From CAJQND01 sp051010055 (lineage in GTDB: Bacteria > Pseudomonadota > Alphaproteobacteria > Rhizobiales > CAJQND01): DNA of 25,636 bases. Of the stretch, positions 1-7,780 are shown piece after piece. The stretch spans positions 1 to 25,636 of the forward strand of contig JBPCVY010000033.1 in NCBI GenBank assembly GCA_051010055.1, given 5' to 3'. Under the pieces are notes generated by a model, which worked only from the letters and a program-made list of their open reading frames with translations, did no database searches and was not told the DNA's origin. The first letter of the stretch is position 1. Every line of letters begins with the position of its first letter. The translations under genes were made by a program, and so were the position numbers.

Positions 1-2010
1 CTCCACAGCCCGGGTGGAGGCAAGCTCGGCGGTAATCTCCCGGCCCAGGATATTGACGGATACCTTGTCACCCACTTCCAGCCCGAGCCCCTGGGCAATG
101 TCGCTGGTAAACGAAACAAGAGGCGGACCGTCATAATCTTTCGGCCACCACGCGCCGTCAACAATGGTTGAGCCTGCGGGAAGTTTTTCTGAATAGGTTA
201 TGCCCCTGTCCCCGCGCAGCGCCCAGGCCGCATCAGGATGGGGCTCCACTTCTGATGATGGCACATCGCCCACCTTGGTAATGTGCCCGCGCAACATGGC
301 CACCGTGTCAATGCGATCAGCCCCTTTTGCCCCCTTCATAACGTTTTGAAACTTTTCAAGTTCGGTTGGCTGAATATCGACGAAGAAAAAGGCCGGTGCC
401 TTGCCGGGCAATGTCTGGCGCAGTTCGCGCGACATGTTCACATCAAGTAATGCAAGCGTGACGAAGAGAGCAAGACCGAGCCCCAGCGAGACGATTATCG
501 AGGTTGTCGGCGCGCCGGGCCGGTGCAAATTGGCAATCGCCAGCCGCGATATGATGCCCCGCGGGCGCGGCAGTTTCCTTGCTACCGCAATAAGCCCTTT
601 GGCCAGCAGCCACAAAACAGCAAAGCTCGCCATAAGCCCAGTTGCGTAATAGAGCGTGATATTGCGCTCTGGAAATGTGGTAATCGCCAGAGCGGTGAGC
701 GCGCCAAGGGCAGCAGTGGTGGCAATGATGTAAGGGGCGCGCGGCAGGGCATGAGCTGGCGCAAGGTCTGCCCTGAAAAGCGCTGTGGCGGGCAACTCGC
801 GCGCCTGGCCAAGCGGCCAAATGGCAAATACGAGGGTTACCAGAACGCCGAATGCGGCCGCGCGCAAAAGCGGTGTCAGGTGCAATCCGATTTCAAGGGA
901 AACCGGCAACATGTTCTTTAAAGTCCCGGCAAGTAATATGGGCGCTGCGGTGCCAATCAACAGGCCAAATGCAATGCCGATTGCGGCCATCGCGATAACC
1001 TGGACAAGGTAGGTGTTGAAAACCACAGCCCCCGGTGCGCCGAGGCACTTGAGCATGGCGATGTTGTGCCGCCGGGCATCGAGGAAATTGTTCACCGCAT
1101 TGCCGATGCCGACACCACCCACAATAAGGGCGGTAAGGCCAACCAATGTGAGGAACAATGTGAGCCGGTCGATGAAACGCTGAATGCCGGGGGCAGCATT
1201 GGCCCGCGAGCGCACACGCCAGCCGGCATCGGGGAACTTTTCCTCCACCCCTTCTATAAACGTTTCTAACGCCTTATCGGAAGCTGGCTGGGGCAGTTTG
1301 ATTTTGTAATGCCAATGAATAAGCGAGCCGGGCTGCACAAGACCAGTTTCCGCCAATGCTTCTTTTGTCATCAACACCCGTGGCCCTAAGAAAAAGCCGC
1401 CGGCCACCCTGTCCGGTTCTCGCTCGATAATGGCGCGCAATTCGAACTCAAGCTCGCCAATGCGCACCGGCGCGCCTGTTTTTAACCCAAGCCGGGCCAA
1501 TAGCGCCCCGTCGGCGGCTAATCCCCAACGCCCGTCTTGTTTTGCCAGCGCGTCTTGCGGGGCAATTCCGTCTTTAAGCGTCAATGCGCCGTAGAGCGGG
1601 TAACTGTCATCAATGGCCTTGGCTTCAACCAGCGCACTTTTTTGCGTGCCGCCGCCAATCGCCATGGCGCGCAAGGTGGCTATTTCTATCACCGTGCCCG
1701 CCTTGTCTACGAAGGCGCGTTCATCATCGCTGATTTGCCGGTGCACCAGGCGCAGTTCTAAATCGCCGCCCAGGATGGTTTGGCCTTCTTCTGTCAACCC
1801 GGCATTGATTGAGTAGGAAAGCGAACCGATGGAGGCAATCGCACCAACGCCCAGGGCAAGACAGGCCAGAAAAATATAAAACCCCTGCAGGCCGGAGCGC
1901 AATTCCCTGAAAGCAAGCCGCGCTGCCACCCCAAGCCGGTTCGCCTGCCTGCCAGCGGCACTTTGCGCCGGTATCTCGCCATGATCAGAAAGTGTTCGCG
2001 TTACGGTCAT
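1..2010 (-). CDS. ybbP: YbbP-type ABC transporter permease (FtsX/MacB fold), 3' end outside window
   Basis: The frame is open from an ATG at 2010 to the left edge with no stop, giving the first 670 residues; family members are usually about 800-850 aa, so the C-terminus is missing. The N-terminus has a short cytoplasmic lead ending in RELR (about 35-38), then a membrane segment at about 43-65. A large periplasmic domain follows, then an FtsX-like block (about 285-345) with the typical ARRHNIAMLKCLGAP signature and more hydrophobic segments. The ATG overlaps the stop of the ATPase gene (ATGA), so the two are translationally coupled. With the divergent TesA-like gene this is the classical ybbA-ybbP/tesA locus. 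The family is thought to move or extract hydrophobic substrates from the inner membrane, but the substrate is unknown. Start and family are secure; function is inferred from homology. Confidence 0.88.
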   Translation of the reverse strand, partial: MTVTRTLSDHGEIPAQSAAGRQANRLGVAARLAFRELRSGLQGFYIFLACLALGVGAIASIGSLSYSINAGLTEEGQTILGGDLELRLVHRQISDDERAFVDKAGTVIEIATLRAMAIGGGTQKSALVEAKAIDDSYPLYGALTLKDGIAPQDALAKQDGRWGLAADGALLARLGLKTGAPVRIGELEFELRAIIEREPDRVAGGFFLGPRVLMTKEALAETGLVQPGSLIHWHYKIKLPQPASDKALETFIEGVEEKFPDAGWRVRSRANAAPGIQRFIDRLTLFLTLVGLTALIVGGVGIGNAVNNFLDARRHNIAMLKCLGAPGAVVFNTYLVQVIAMAAIGIAFGLLIGTAAPILLAGTLKNMLPVSLEIGLHLTPLLRAAAFGVLVTLVFAIWPLGQARELPATALFRADLAPAHALPRAPYIIATTAALGALTALAITTFPERNITLYYATGLMASFAVLWLLAKGLIAVARKLPRPRGIISRLAIANLHRPGAPTTSIIVSLGLGLALFVTLALLDVNMSRELRQTLPGKAPAFFFVDIQPTELEKFQNVMKGAKGADRIDTVAMLRGHITKVGDVPSSEVEPHPDAAWALRGDRGITYSEKLPAGSTIVDGAWWPKDYDGPPLVSFTSDIAQGLGLEVGDKVSVNILGREITAELASTRAVE

Positions 2011-2726
2011 GGGTTCTCGCCATCAGAAGCAATGCGCCCGTCGGCAACCTGCGCAACCCGGTCGCAACGCTCTGCCAATTCCGGATCGTGTGTGACCAGC
2101 ATTAAGGTTGTGCCTTCCTCGCGCTGAACGGAGAACAAAAGCTCAATAATCTGATGGCCGGTTTCCTGGTCCAGATTGCCTGTTGGCTCATCTGCCAATA
2201 TCAGCCGCGCACCGGCGGCAAGTGCCCGCGCAATAGCAACCCGTTGCTGCTCACCGCCGGAAAGCTGGCCTGGATAATGCTGCAACCGGTGGCCAAGGCC
2301 CACCCTGCCGAGCCGTTCGGCTGCCTTTTCAAGGGCACCGCGTTCGCCCTTGAACTCCAGAGGAATGGCAACATTTTCAAGGGCAGTCATGGTGGGGATG
2401 AGATGAAATGCCTGAAACACAATGCCTACATGGTCGCGCCGGAAAAGAGCAAGGGCATCCTCATCCAGGTGGTTGAGATCATGGCCTGCCACATTCACCC
2501 CGCCACTGCTTACCTTTTCAAGGCCGGAAAGAACCATCAGCAATGTGGTTTTGCCTGAGCCGGATGCGCCAACGACACCAAGCGCCTCACCGTCAATTAC
2601 TTCAAGGTCAATGCCGCGCAGGATATCGACCGGGCCCGCCCTTGACGGCAATGTTAAATGCACATCTTGCAATTGGACGAGGGGATGTGAAACTGAGGCC
2701 AAATCAATATCCTTGTTTTCTAGCAA
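2007..2726 (-). CDS. ybbA: ABC transporter ATP-binding protein, YbbA/LolD type
   Basis: This is a 239-aa nucleotide-binding subunit. All motifs are present: Walker A GASGSGKT (53-60), Q-loop Gln105, signature LSGGEQQ (155-161), Walker B ILADEPT (176-182) followed by GNLD, and the H-loop His213. The ADEPTGNLD block and length are those of the LolD/MacB/YbbA group that powers FtsX-like permeases by mechanotransmission. It overlaps the permease start by 4 bases and should form a cytoplasmic dimer under that permease. The longest frame starts at a TTG with no strong ribosome binding site, so the start is uncertain; TTG codon 9 (2702) is an alternative. The divergent promoter region shared with the TesA-like gene is about 100 bases. 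Confidence 0.93.
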   Translation of the reverse strand: MLENKDIDLASVSHPLVQLQDVHLTLPSRAGPVDILRGIDLEVIDGEALGVVGASGSGKTTLLMVLSGLEKVSSGGVNVAGHDLNHLDEDALALFRRDHVGIVFQAFHLIPTMTALENVAIPLEFKGERGALEKAAERLGRVGLGHRLQHYPGQLSGGEQQRVAIARALAAGARLILADEPTGNLDQETGHQIIELLFSVQREEGTTLMLVTHDPELAERCDRVAQVADGRIASDGENP

Positions 2727-2826
2727 TTCGTGCCATTACTACGGGATGAATAAGGCGGCGGATTGAACGTTTTTTGCATGCTTTGGTGATATTTGCTCCG
2801 GCGCTACGAATCTGGAATATGGGAAG

Positions 2827-3471
2827 ATGAACTGCATGGTCAAGTCAATCACCGGTTTTACAGCCGCCATTTGGATGCTCTTAAGCATAAACGTTGCGCG
2901 GGCTGAAAACCTGTCGCTGGTTGTGCTGGGTGACAGCCTTTCAGCCGGTTACCAGCTGCCCCAGGAAGAGAGCTTTCCTGCCCAGTTGCAAGCTGCCCTA
3001 AAACACCGCGGGTTCGAAGTTGATGTGCAAAACGCCGGGGTGTCGGGCGATACGGCATCAGCGGCCCTGTCGCGCCTTGATTGGGCCGTGCCTGAAGGCA
3101 CCAAGCTGGTCATTGTGGAACTTGGCGCAAACGATGCCTTGCGCGGGGTTTTGCCGAAAGAGACCAAAAAGGCGCTTGATGAGCTCATCACCCGGTTAAA
3201 GGGCAAAGGCGCGCGGGTAATCCTTGCTGGCATGCTTGCCCCGCCCAACCTTGGGCCTGAATTCGGCGAAGCGTTCAATGGCATATATCCCGCCCTTGCC
3301 GAAAAACATGGTCTTGCCTTTTATCCGTTTTTTCTTGAAGGAGTTGTAGCCCGCCCGGAACTGAACCAGGCGGACGGCATGCACCCAAACGGCAAGGGTG
3401 TCGGCGTTATTGTGGCTGGGATTTTGCCGCTGGTCGAAGAGGTTTTGACCGGCATGAAGGAGACCCAGTAA
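2827..3471 (+). CDS. tesA: TesA-like arylesterase / lysophospholipase (SGNH hydrolase), secreted
   Basis: A 214-aa SGNH (GDSL) hydrolase. Block I is LVVLGDSLSAGYQ with the nucleophile Ser37, block III is GAND (100-103), and the C-terminal catalytic pair lies in DGMHP (Asp183, His186). Residues 5-26 form a signal peptide ending in VARA, so the product is periplasmic like E. coli TesA (thioesterase I/protease I/lysophospholipase L1). A second ATG at 2836 gives MVKS and is about 9 bases from GGGAAG (2821-2826), whereas the first ATG directly abuts that purine run, so 2836 may be the true start. The gene diverges from ybbA, the usual arrangement, and is followed by thpR with a 2-base gap. The physiological substrate cannot be read from sequence. 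Confidence 0.9.
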   Translation: MNCMVKSITGFTAAIWMLLSINVARAENLSLVVLGDSLSAGYQLPQEESFPAQLQAALKHRGFEVDVQNAGVSGDTASAALSRLDWAVPEGTKLVIVELGANDALRGVLPKETKKALDELITRLKGKGARVILAGMLAPPNLGPEFGEAFNGIYPALAEKHGLAFYPFFLEGVVARPELNQADGMHPNGKGVGVIVAGILPLVEEVLTGMKETQ

Positions 3472-3473
3472 AC

Positions 3474-4010
3474 GTGCCCAGACTTTTTACAGGAGTTGAA
3501 CTGCCCGAAACGGTGACCGACGAGCTTGCGCTCATGACAGGTGGTGTGCCCGGTGCGCGCTGGATTGATCGGGAAAACTACCACATCACACTGCGGTTCG
3601 TTGGCGACATTGATGATGCCCAGGCAGGAGATTTGGCAGACATTCTGGCTGAAACCACTGGTGCGCAATTCCAACTCTTCTTGAGCGGCATGGGTAACTT
3701 CGGCGCCCGCAAGCCGCGCTCGATCCACGCAGTGGTTGCGGCAAGCGAAGAGCTTAGTGATTTGCATGCCCGGCACGAACGGGCTTGCCAGATGATTGGG
3801 CTTGAACCTGAAGGGCGCAAATTCATTCCTCACGTCACAATGGCGCGGCTTAGATCAGGCGTTGTGGCAGATGATGTTAAGGCGTTTCTGGAAGGCCATT
3901 CAGCATACCGCAGCGCGGCTTTTACCGCTGCAAGGTTCGTGCTCTACTCGGCAAAACCGTCTACAGGAGGCGGGCCATATCTGGTTGAGAAGGCTTACGA
4001 TCTAACCTGA
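3474..4010 (+). CDS. thpR: RNA 2',3'-cyclic phosphodiesterase (2'-5' RNA ligase family)
   Basis: A 178-aa two-histidine (2H) phosphoesterase. The paired catalytic motifs are HITL (37-40) and HVTM (120-123), about 80 residues apart as in ThpR/LigT. The family hydrolyses 2',3'-cyclic phosphate RNA ends and can join 2'-5' linked RNA in vitro; it is cytosolic. The second motif has Met where Leu is most common, followed by the usual Ala-Arg. The start is a GTG preceded by AAGGAGA (3457-3463) at about 10 bases, which sits inside the end of the TesA-like gene, so translation is probably coupled. Length is normal for the family. Confidence 0.9.
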   Translation: MPRLFTGVELPETVTDELALMTGGVPGARWIDRENYHITLRFVGDIDDAQAGDLADILAETTGAQFQLFLSGMGNFGARKPRSIHAVVAASEELSDLHARHERACQMIGLEPEGRKFIPHVTMARLRSGVVADDVKAFLEGHSAYRSAAFTAARFVLYSAKPSTGGGPYLVEKAYDLT

Positions 4011-4026
4011 TTGGACGAGAGGTTTC

Positions 4027-4623
4027 ATGAGCGCCGGCAAAACAATCGATTTCTGGTTCGAGTTTGCATCAACCTATTCCTATCTCACCGCCATGCGGAT
4101 TGAAGAAAAAGCCGCTGAGGCAAGCGTCAAGGTGCGCTGGAAAGTGTTCAATCTCGGCCCCATTTTTGGTGCACAAGGTTGGACGTCGTCACCATTTAAT
4201 CTTTATCCGGCCAAGGGCGCTTATATGTGGCGCGATATGGAGCGCATGTGTTCTGCCCGCGACCTGGAACTGGTAAAGCCGGACCCGTTTCCCCAGAACA
4301 GTCTCAATGCGGCGCGCCTGGCGCTGGCGGCGGAAGATGAACCGTGGTTGATAGATTTTTGCAAGGGCGTTTATCTGGCCGAGTTCACGCAAGGAAAGCA
4401 GATAAATGAACCTGAAACCCTTGGCGCGATTCTGCAGGGGCTCGGCGTTGAACCAGAGCCCTGGCTGGAACTGATCACCCAAGATCATATAAAGCAGGCT
4501 CTGAAGACACGTGTGGCAGAGGCGGTGGAGCACGGTATATTCGGCGCGCCTAGTTTTATCTCAGGAGATGAACTCTTTTGGGGTGATGATAGGCTGGAGC
4601 AAGCCCTGGAGTTCGCCAAATAG
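4027..4623 (+). CDS. 2-hydroxychromene-2-carboxylate isomerase-like protein (DsbA fold / GST kappa)
   Basis: A 198-aa protein of the DSBA-like thioredoxin-fold family. The N-terminal FWFEFASTYSYL places a Ser (Ser15) where thiol oxidoreductases have CXXC, as in HCCA isomerases and kappa-class glutathione transferases. The C-terminal GIFGAPSF with its cis-proline and ELFWGDDRLE (about 168-189) is the family hallmark. Known members are glutathione-dependent isomerases of naphthalene breakdown, but many homologues sit outside such pathways. No ring-cleavage genes are adjacent here, so the substrate is unknown. It is 16 bases after thpR with GAGAGG before the ATG and probably belongs to the same transcript. 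It ends in an ordinary TAG, only 6 bases from the stop of the convergent membrane protein. Confidence 0.88.
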   Translation: MSAGKTIDFWFEFASTYSYLTAMRIEEKAAEASVKVRWKVFNLGPIFGAQGWTSSPFNLYPAKGAYMWRDMERMCSARDLELVKPDPFPQNSLNAARLALAAEDEPWLIDFCKGVYLAEFTQGKQINEPETLGAILQGLGVEPEPWLELITQDHIKQALKTRVAEAVEHGIFGAPSFISGDELFWGDDRLEQALEFAK

Positions 4624-4629
4624 TGCTGC

Positions 4630-5115
4630 CTAAAGTGGGTCTGAGGGCTCCCCGGGCTTTTCATAATCCTCAAACTCTTCTACATCCGACCAGTCGCCTG
4701 CATTGCGCCCGGCAATGCGCCAGTAAACGGCGCCTGCCAGCATTCCGGCAGCAATAAAGAAAAGAAAATCAGCCGTGCCCTGGAAAGCATGCAGGCCGCG
4801 CGAGGCCACAAAGGCGAGCCCGGCGCCGCCCACCACATAAACGCTCCAGTGCCGGATTTTCGTCAACTCGGAAACGATGCCGAGTATGAATGCCGGCAGC
4901 GCGACTGAGAGCGCCAAGATCAATGTCAGGAAAAACAGCGCCACAAAAGAATTGGAAATGGGCGCAACTCCGCCTCCCATGCCGGTCAGGATGTGCGTGA
5001 GCGCCAACAGCGAAGCACCGCCCAATATGGCGGCGCCGGCGGCAAATGCCGCCATCAAATAACCGAACGCAATGTTTTTGAAACGCTTGAACAGTTTTGG
5101 AAAAGCCTGCCTCAT
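4630..5115 (-). CDS. Small four-helix membrane protein, unknown function
   Basis: I do not recognise a named family. The 161-aa product has a basic N-terminus (PKLFKRFK), four hydrophobic segments at about 16-42, 56-82, 91-106 and 115-133, and an acidic cytoplasmic tail (DWSDVEEFEDYE, about 141-152). Its ATG overlaps the stop of rlmN by 4 bases (ATGA at 5112-5115), so it is translationally coupled to the RNA methyltransferase and almost certainly cotranscribed. A functional link to RlmN is not implied by the sequence. The coding call is strong because of the overlap, normal codon use and clean membrane topology. Confidence 0.82.
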   Translation of the reverse strand: MRQAFPKLFKRFKNIAFGYLMAAFAAGAAILGGASLLALTHILTGMGGGVAPISNSFVALFFLTLILALSVALPAFILGIVSELTKIRHWSVYVVGGAGLAFVASRGLHAFQGTADFLFFIAAGMLAGAVYWRIAGRNAGDWSDVEEFEDYEKPGEPSDPL

Positions 5116-6341
5116 TCCGCCGGCGCGGTAGCAGCCAGTTTTTGCCGGTCTTTTGCCCGCATCCGCTCAGAAGCAGACTTGAGCTGCCCGCAAGCGGCCA
5201 TGATATCGCGCCCGCGCGGTGTGCGCACCGGGCTCGAATACCCTGCCCGGTTCACAATTTCAGCAAAGGCTTCAATGGTTTCCCAGTCAGAACATTCATA
5301 GGGCGAGCCCGGCCATGGGTTGAACGGAATAAGGTTCACCTTGGCCGGAATGCCCTTCAAAAGCTGCACCAGTTCGCGCGCATGCTTCACATCGTCATTG
5401 ACGCATTTCAGCATGACATACTCAAAGGTAATGCGCCGGGCGTTGGAAAGGCCCGGATAGGCCCGGCATGCATCAAGCAGTTCGGCAATCGGGTATTTCT
5501 TGTTAAGCGGCACCAGTTCGTTGCGGATTTCGTCGCGGGTGGCGTGCAGGGATATTGCCAGCATGACGCCGATTTCCGCGCCGCAGCGCTCAATCATCGG
5601 CACAACGCCGGATGTGGACAATGTAATGCGCCGCCGCGACAGGCTGAGGCCCTCATTGTCGGCGACAATTTCCATGGCGTCCTTGACGTTATCGAAATTG
5701 TAAAGTGGCTCGCCCATGCCCATGAGAACCACGTTGGTAATAAACCGCCCGCTTTCAGGCGCATGGGGGTTTTCTGCAAGTGCATCTGGCCATTCGCCAA
5801 GCCGGTCACGGGCAATCATCACCTGCTGAACGATTTCGCCGGGCGTGAGATTGCGCACCAAAGTCTGGGTGCCGGTGTGGCAGAAAGTGCAGGTAAGGGT
5901 GCAGCCGACCTGGCTTGAAATGCATAAGGTTCCCCGGGTTTCTTCCGGGATATAGACGGTTTCCACTTCATGGCGCGCACCATTTTCATCGGGCACCAGG
6001 CGGATTAGCCATTTGCGCGTGCCATCAACGGACTTTTGTTCCGAGACAATTTCTGGACGCTCCAGCGAGAAATGCGCCGCCAGTTCCTCGCGCAGTTCCT
6101 TGGAAACGTTGGTCATCGCGTCGAAATCTGTCACGCCGCGATTATAGGCCCAGCGCCAGATTTGCGATGCCCGCATGCGCCGCTGCTTTTCTGGAACGCC
6201 AACCACTTCAAGCGCATCGGCGAGCTTCTGCCGTGTCAGGCCAATAATTTGTCCGCGCGCCTCACCAGGCGCTCCATCGCGCGCAGCTGCACTGAGCGCA
6301 GGCGCGTTCGGATTGGCATATGTCAAGTCAAGCGTGGTCAT
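5112..6341 (-). CDS. rlmN: 23S rRNA (adenine2503-C2)/tRNA methyltransferase RlmN
   Basis: A radical SAM enzyme that methylates C2 of A2503 in 23S rRNA and A37 of some tRNAs. The 4Fe-4S motif is CTLTCTFC (Cys147, 151, 154). The two cysteines of the methyl-transfer mechanism are conserved: Cys140 in TLCISSQVGC and Cys384 in AACGQL. GEPLYN and the SLHA block are also present. The longest frame reaches 6422, but I start at the ATG at 6341: it has GGGAA five bases upstream, gives 409 aa (typical), begins MTTLDLTYANP, and leaves the palindrome at 6360-6385 outside the gene. The membrane-protein gene is coupled downstream and the IalB-family gene lies upstream on the same strand, a pairing seen in rhizobia. 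Confidence 0.95.
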   Translation of the reverse strand: MTTLDLTYANPNAPALSAAARDGAPGEARGQIIGLTRQKLADALEVVGVPEKQRRMRASQIWRWAYNRGVTDFDAMTNVSKELREELAAHFSLERPEIVSEQKSVDGTRKWLIRLVPDENGARHEVETVYIPEETRGTLCISSQVGCTLTCTFCHTGTQTLVRNLTPGEIVQQVMIARDRLGEWPDALAENPHAPESGRFITNVVLMGMGEPLYNFDNVKDAMEIVADNEGLSLSRRRITLSTSGVVPMIERCGAEIGVMLAISLHATRDEIRNELVPLNKKYPIAELLDACRAYPGLSNARRITFEYVMLKCVNDDVKHARELVQLLKGIPAKVNLIPFNPWPGSPYECSDWETIEAFAEIVNRAGYSSPVRTPRGRDIMAACGQLKSASERMRAKDRQKLAATAPAE

Positions 6342-6359
6342 GCGTGTTCCCAAAGCCGC

Positions 6360-6385
6360 TAGAGCATTTTCCGGAAAGAGCTCTA
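6360..6385. repeat. Short palindrome resembling rhizobial intergenic repeats, upstream of rlmN
   Basis: TAGAGC (6360-6365) is repeated inverted as GCTCTA (6380-6385), with a TTTCCGGAAA palindrome (6368-6377) between them. The opening TAGAGCATTTTCCG matches, from memory, the conserved end of small palindromic repeats scattered between genes in Rhizobiales. It lies 19 bases upstream of the preferred rlmN start. I saw no second copy in this window, so its membership in a repeat family is inferred. Confidence 0.5.
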
Positions 6386-6465
6386 ACCCGCCCCTTATGT
6401 CAAAAGGAAGAAGTCGTTGCAAATCAGGTTATGGTGTCGAGAGAAGCTTTTTTAAAGCTCTTGGC

Positions 6466-6969
6466 TTATTTGCATGCCTCGTCGATGGCTTTCATTGCCG
6501 CCGTCACTCCGGAAAGGGAATACTTGTCGGAGGTTTTTGTGCCCCGCCAGCTTGTGCCTTTCACGGCCATGCGCTTGCCGCGTTTCATGGCGGCAACAAC
6601 GTTATTGTCTTTGTCTTTTGAATCCAGCCATGCGCCATCGCCATTAGTGAACAAGTCAAAAGTTTTGCCATCAATTTCCAGAACCGCAAGGCTGCCCTTC
6701 TTGAAGGGATATCCGATGATGGTGTTTACCTCATTGCGGGACTTGCCCTTGGTGCGGTGCGTAATCAGAAAGTGCACCGGGTCGCGTTTCACGTTTTTTG
6801 GTGCCATTTCGGTGGGTTGCGAAATGATGTAACAAACCTTGCCGCCGTCAGCGGTATAGGAAAATGCAGTCCACGCGCCGTGTGTTGCAATTTCAGCCGG
6901 GTCCTGCGCAGCTGCTGCCCCGCAAAAGGCAATCCCAGTGCCCAATGTGATGAAAAACTTCCGAATCAT
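6466..6969 (-). CDS. Invasion-associated locus B (IalB) family secreted protein
   Basis: A 167-aa protein with a signal peptide (MIRKFFITLGTGIAFCGAAAAQ) and mature start near residue 22. The GAWTAFSY and KVCYIISQPTE blocks, the alternating beta strands and the closing Cys (Cys46 and Cys166, a likely disulphide pair) are those of the IalB family. Bartonella IalB promotes erythrocyte entry, but the family is widespread in free-living alphaproteobacteria, where its role is unknown; this copy should not be read as a virulence factor. It is periplasmic or surface exposed. It lies on the same strand as rlmN, with the palindrome region between them. Its promoter must be in the roughly 230-base region 6970-7202. 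Confidence 0.85.
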   Translation of the reverse strand: MIRKFFITLGTGIAFCGAAAAQDPAEIATHGAWTAFSYTADGGKVCYIISQPTEMAPKNVKRDPVHFLITHRTKGKSRNEVNTIIGYPFKKGSLAVLEIDGKTFDLFTNGDGAWLDSKDKDNNVVAAMKRGKRMAVKGTSWRGTKTSDKYSLSGVTAAMKAIDEACK

Positions 6970-7202
6970 TTGTCTTCTACTACTCTATTGCTACCGCATT
7001 TTTCACACGAGTTGAGTTCGCTACGCACGCTAAAACGCCCGCGCGCCTCACTCCCGTGCATTCAGTAAATCCGTCACCATGACTGGAGCCACAATGTTGC
7101 CCTCACAGTACCGTCGCCAGCCCAGCCGCACCGTGTAAAGTGAACGCGGCAAAAGTGAGGCACCGCTTTATATAGGAGTCCCTAATTATGGTAAATAGTT
7201 CG
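6970..7202. other. Intergenic region upstream of the IalB gene; nothing recognised
   Basis: These 233 bases contain no convincing gene, tRNA or terminator. A perfect-looking ribosome binding site (AGGAG, 7174-7178) precedes an ATG at 7188 that opens only a 7-codon plus-strand frame. The promoter of the IalB-family gene should lie here, but I could not assign -35/-10 boxes with confidence. Confidence 0.4.
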
Positions 7203-7739
7203 TTAAGTTAATGATTTTCCTGTTCTTTGGCGGAAATTTCCATACACATGCCTGGCTTTTTCGCCTTCAGGGGCTCCGGGTTTGACGGGACGGCTTGCAA
7301 AACTGCCCAAACTGCGCACCCGGTCATACATGACAATCGCTCCGGCGGTGGCCACATTTATGCAAAACCGGGTTGGAATTTTCACCACATGCTCGCACTT
7401 GGAAAGCATTTCATCTGACAAGACGCCCCGCTCCGGCCCCAGCACATATGCCGCCCGAAGCGGATGGCGGAAGGATGGCAAGTCGATGGCATCTTCTGTC
7501 AGTTCCACCCCAACCAGCGCACATCCGGCGGGCAGCACAATATCATCCACACTGTCCCATAGATAAAAGGGCAAATGGTCCGGGGTTTTGGAGGTATCGG
7601 ATTTTGCCTTGTGAACTCTTTGATGGGCATTTACGGCAAAAACGAAGCTGGCGCCGAATGCATGGGCAGAACGGATGAGATTGCCCGTGTTCATCGGTTT
7701 TGATATGCCTTCCATGCCAAGAGCAAAAAATCCACGCAA
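7203..7739 (-). CDS. SpoU/TrmH-family (SPOUT) RNA 2'-O-methyltransferase
   Basis: A 178-aa SPOUT methyltransferase with the three knot motifs: NTGNLIRSAHAFGA (motif 1, Asn20), YVLGPERG (motif 2, Glu103) and IPTRFCINVATAGAIVMYDR (motif 3, Asn128). Motif 3 is usually SLN; here it is CIN. It lacks the extra N-terminal substrate-binding domain of RlmB/TrmH proper, so the RNA target (tRNA or rRNA) cannot be assigned. The C-terminal tail after 150 is basic and may contact RNA. It diverges from the dehydrogenase gene with only 41 bases between the two starts, so their promoters must overlap. Confidence 0.9.
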   Translation of the reverse strand: MRGFFALGMEGISKPMNTGNLIRSAHAFGASFVFAVNAHQRVHKAKSDTSKTPDHLPFYLWDSVDDIVLPAGCALVGVELTEDAIDLPSFRHPLRAAYVLGPERGVLSDEMLSKCEHVVKIPTRFCINVATAGAIVMYDRVRSLGSFASRPVKPGAPEGEKARHVYGNFRQRTGKSLT

Positions 7740-7780
7740 GAGTTCTACCTCCCATTCAATAGTTTAAAGGCACCCCTACA

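Noticed and set aside
5097..5918. Long plus-strand frame opposite rlmN
   Set aside because: It is the antisense shadow of a strongly conserved gene with all catalytic motifs on the minus strand.
6342..6422. Longer rlmN start at 6422
   Set aside because: It would translate through the palindrome, lacks the family's N-terminus, and the ATG at 6341 has a ribosome binding site at proper spacing.
7188..7211. Seven-codon frame with a good AGGAG upstream
   Set aside because: It is too short to support without expression data and runs into the 3' end of the convergent methyltransferase gene.
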